DNA from: Nitrospiraceae bacterium
Lineage (GTDB): Bacteria > Nitrospirota > Thermodesulfovibrionia > Thermodesulfovibrionales > Dissulfurispiraceae
Direction of reading: 5' to 3'
DNA: 7,779 nucleotides
Assembly: GCA_003170655.1 (NCBI GenBank)
Contig: PMYY01000015.1
Location: 1-7,779, forward strand
Part shown: positions 7,453-7,779 of the stretch, in pieces
Layout of the letters: each line of letters starts with the position of its first letter
Numbering within the stretch: the first letter of the stretch is position 1
Made by a program: the position numbers and the translations under genes
The notes under the pieces: model-generated
Told to the model about the DNA's origin: nothing
Database searches by the model: none
Seen by the model: the letters and a program-made list of their open reading frames with translations, nothing else

Positions 7453-7484
7453 ATTACGATTGGTAATTGACGTATTTGATACGT
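7453..7484. repeat. Two adjacent interrupted palindromes (operator-like)
   Basis: ATTAC-GATTG-GTAAT (7453-7467) and ACGTAT-TTG-ATACGT (7470-7484) are both perfect in their arms, both 15 bp long, and separated by 2 bp, with centres 17 bp apart. This spacing suits a pair of dimeric regulators binding side by side. No promoter is evident immediately beside them, so their role is unknown. Confidence 0.5.
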
Positions 7485-7511
7485 GCGAAGCGTCCTTCTG
7501 ACCGTTGATTG

Positions 7512-7552
7512 CCTACCAAAGCACTCAAAATTAAGTGCTTTAGAGAGGTAGG
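7512..7552. repeat. Nested inverted repeat, 6-bp outer and 8-bp inner stem
   Basis: The outer arms CCTACC (7512-7517) and GGTAGG (7547-7552) enclose the inner arms AAAGCACT (7518-7525) and AGTGCTTT (7534-7541). The loop is 8 nt and a 5-nt bulge AGAGA lies only on the right side. All 14 pairs are perfect. As RNA this would be a stable stem-loop. It lacks a T-run, so it may be a weak terminator, a 3' stabilising hairpin or part of a small element rather than a standard intrinsic terminator. Confidence 0.55.
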
Positions 7553-7630
7553 GTAAACGTGTGTCTCGATATTTCGTGCGAATATTTAGTGCCGGCTACT
7601 AACACATTCGGACAGGCAGCCAGACAGAGG

Positions 7631-7659
7631 TTGTTCGGTAAACATGCTGGGGATATATA
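7631..7659 (+). promoter_or_regulatory. Weak candidate promoter pointing out of the window
   Basis: TTGTTC (7631-7636) and TATATA (7654-7659) are 17 bp apart and match the sigma70 boxes at 3 and 4 of 6 positions. The spacing is ideal but the boxes are poor, and no start codon with a ribosome binding site follows within the window. It could serve a gene beyond 7779. Confidence 0.2.
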
Positions 7660-7779
7660 CAGAAAATTGGATCATACAGCCTGTTTATAACTGCACATAC
7701 CCTTGAATGCAGGTTAGCCCTGTTTAAAGAAAGCACAGAATCAATGTTTCTAACAGCTATCACCAAATTCCTGATACTG

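Larger units (their letters stand above)
7299..7779. other. Gene-free stretch downstream of the efflux operon
   Basis: No open frame with protein-like character or a ribosome binding site is seen on either strand, and no tRNA or rRNA is recognisable. No classic GC-stem plus T-run terminator follows the channel gene. The stretch is richer in A and T than the pump genes and contains the palindromes at 7453-7484, the nested inverted repeat at 7512-7552, and near 7569-7585 a weaker dyad (ATATTTCG-TG-CGAATAT). It probably holds regulatory sequence for a gene beyond the window. Confidence 0.5.

Overview
The window carries one complete, ordinary-looking multidrug efflux locus of a Gram-negative bacterium. 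Four genes lie on the + strand: a TetR/AcrR-type regulator, a periplasmic adaptor lipoprotein (AcrA/MexA family), an inner-membrane RND pump (AcrB/MexB, HAE1 family) and an outer-membrane channel lipoprotein (OprM/NodT family). Two lipoproteins, an RND pump and an outer-membrane factor require a double-membrane cell. The moderately GC-rich pump genes and an IS21-type end with tandem 'ATTCCA...TTCGGGCA' units look like Geobacter-type Desulfuromonadales to me. That assignment is from memory of similar sequences and is moderate at best.

Layout. Positions 1-682 contain no convincing gene. They hold a small hairpin (25-40) and, at 203-306, what looks like one end of an IS21-family element: three contiguous 22-bp units plus a decayed fourth, with no transposase genes beside it. 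A good sigma70-type promoter (683-711) precedes the regulator gene (753-1364). The adaptor (1409-2632), pump (2647-5811) and outer-membrane channel (5817-7298) follow with gaps of 44, 14 and 5 bp, so all four genes could be one transcript. The last 480 bp (7299-7779) have no convincing gene but hold several clean inverted repeats.

How it works together. The pump is a proton-driven trimer in the inner membrane. All the relay residues I looked for are present (Asp407, Asp408, Lys942, Arg972, Thr979). The adaptor bridges it to the outer-membrane channel, and the complex would expel hydrophobic or amphiphilic compounds. The most informative regulatory observation is a near-identical site (TAACTTAT, then CGTCGTTA or CGTTGTTA) in the tetR leader and again in the tetR-adaptor gap. 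Inference: the regulator represses both itself and the pump genes through these two sites. I found no sign of a new kind of system. The points of interest are the paired operators, the altered aromatic drug-pocket residues of the pump, the AT-rich regulator beside GC-richer pump genes, and the palindromes downstream.
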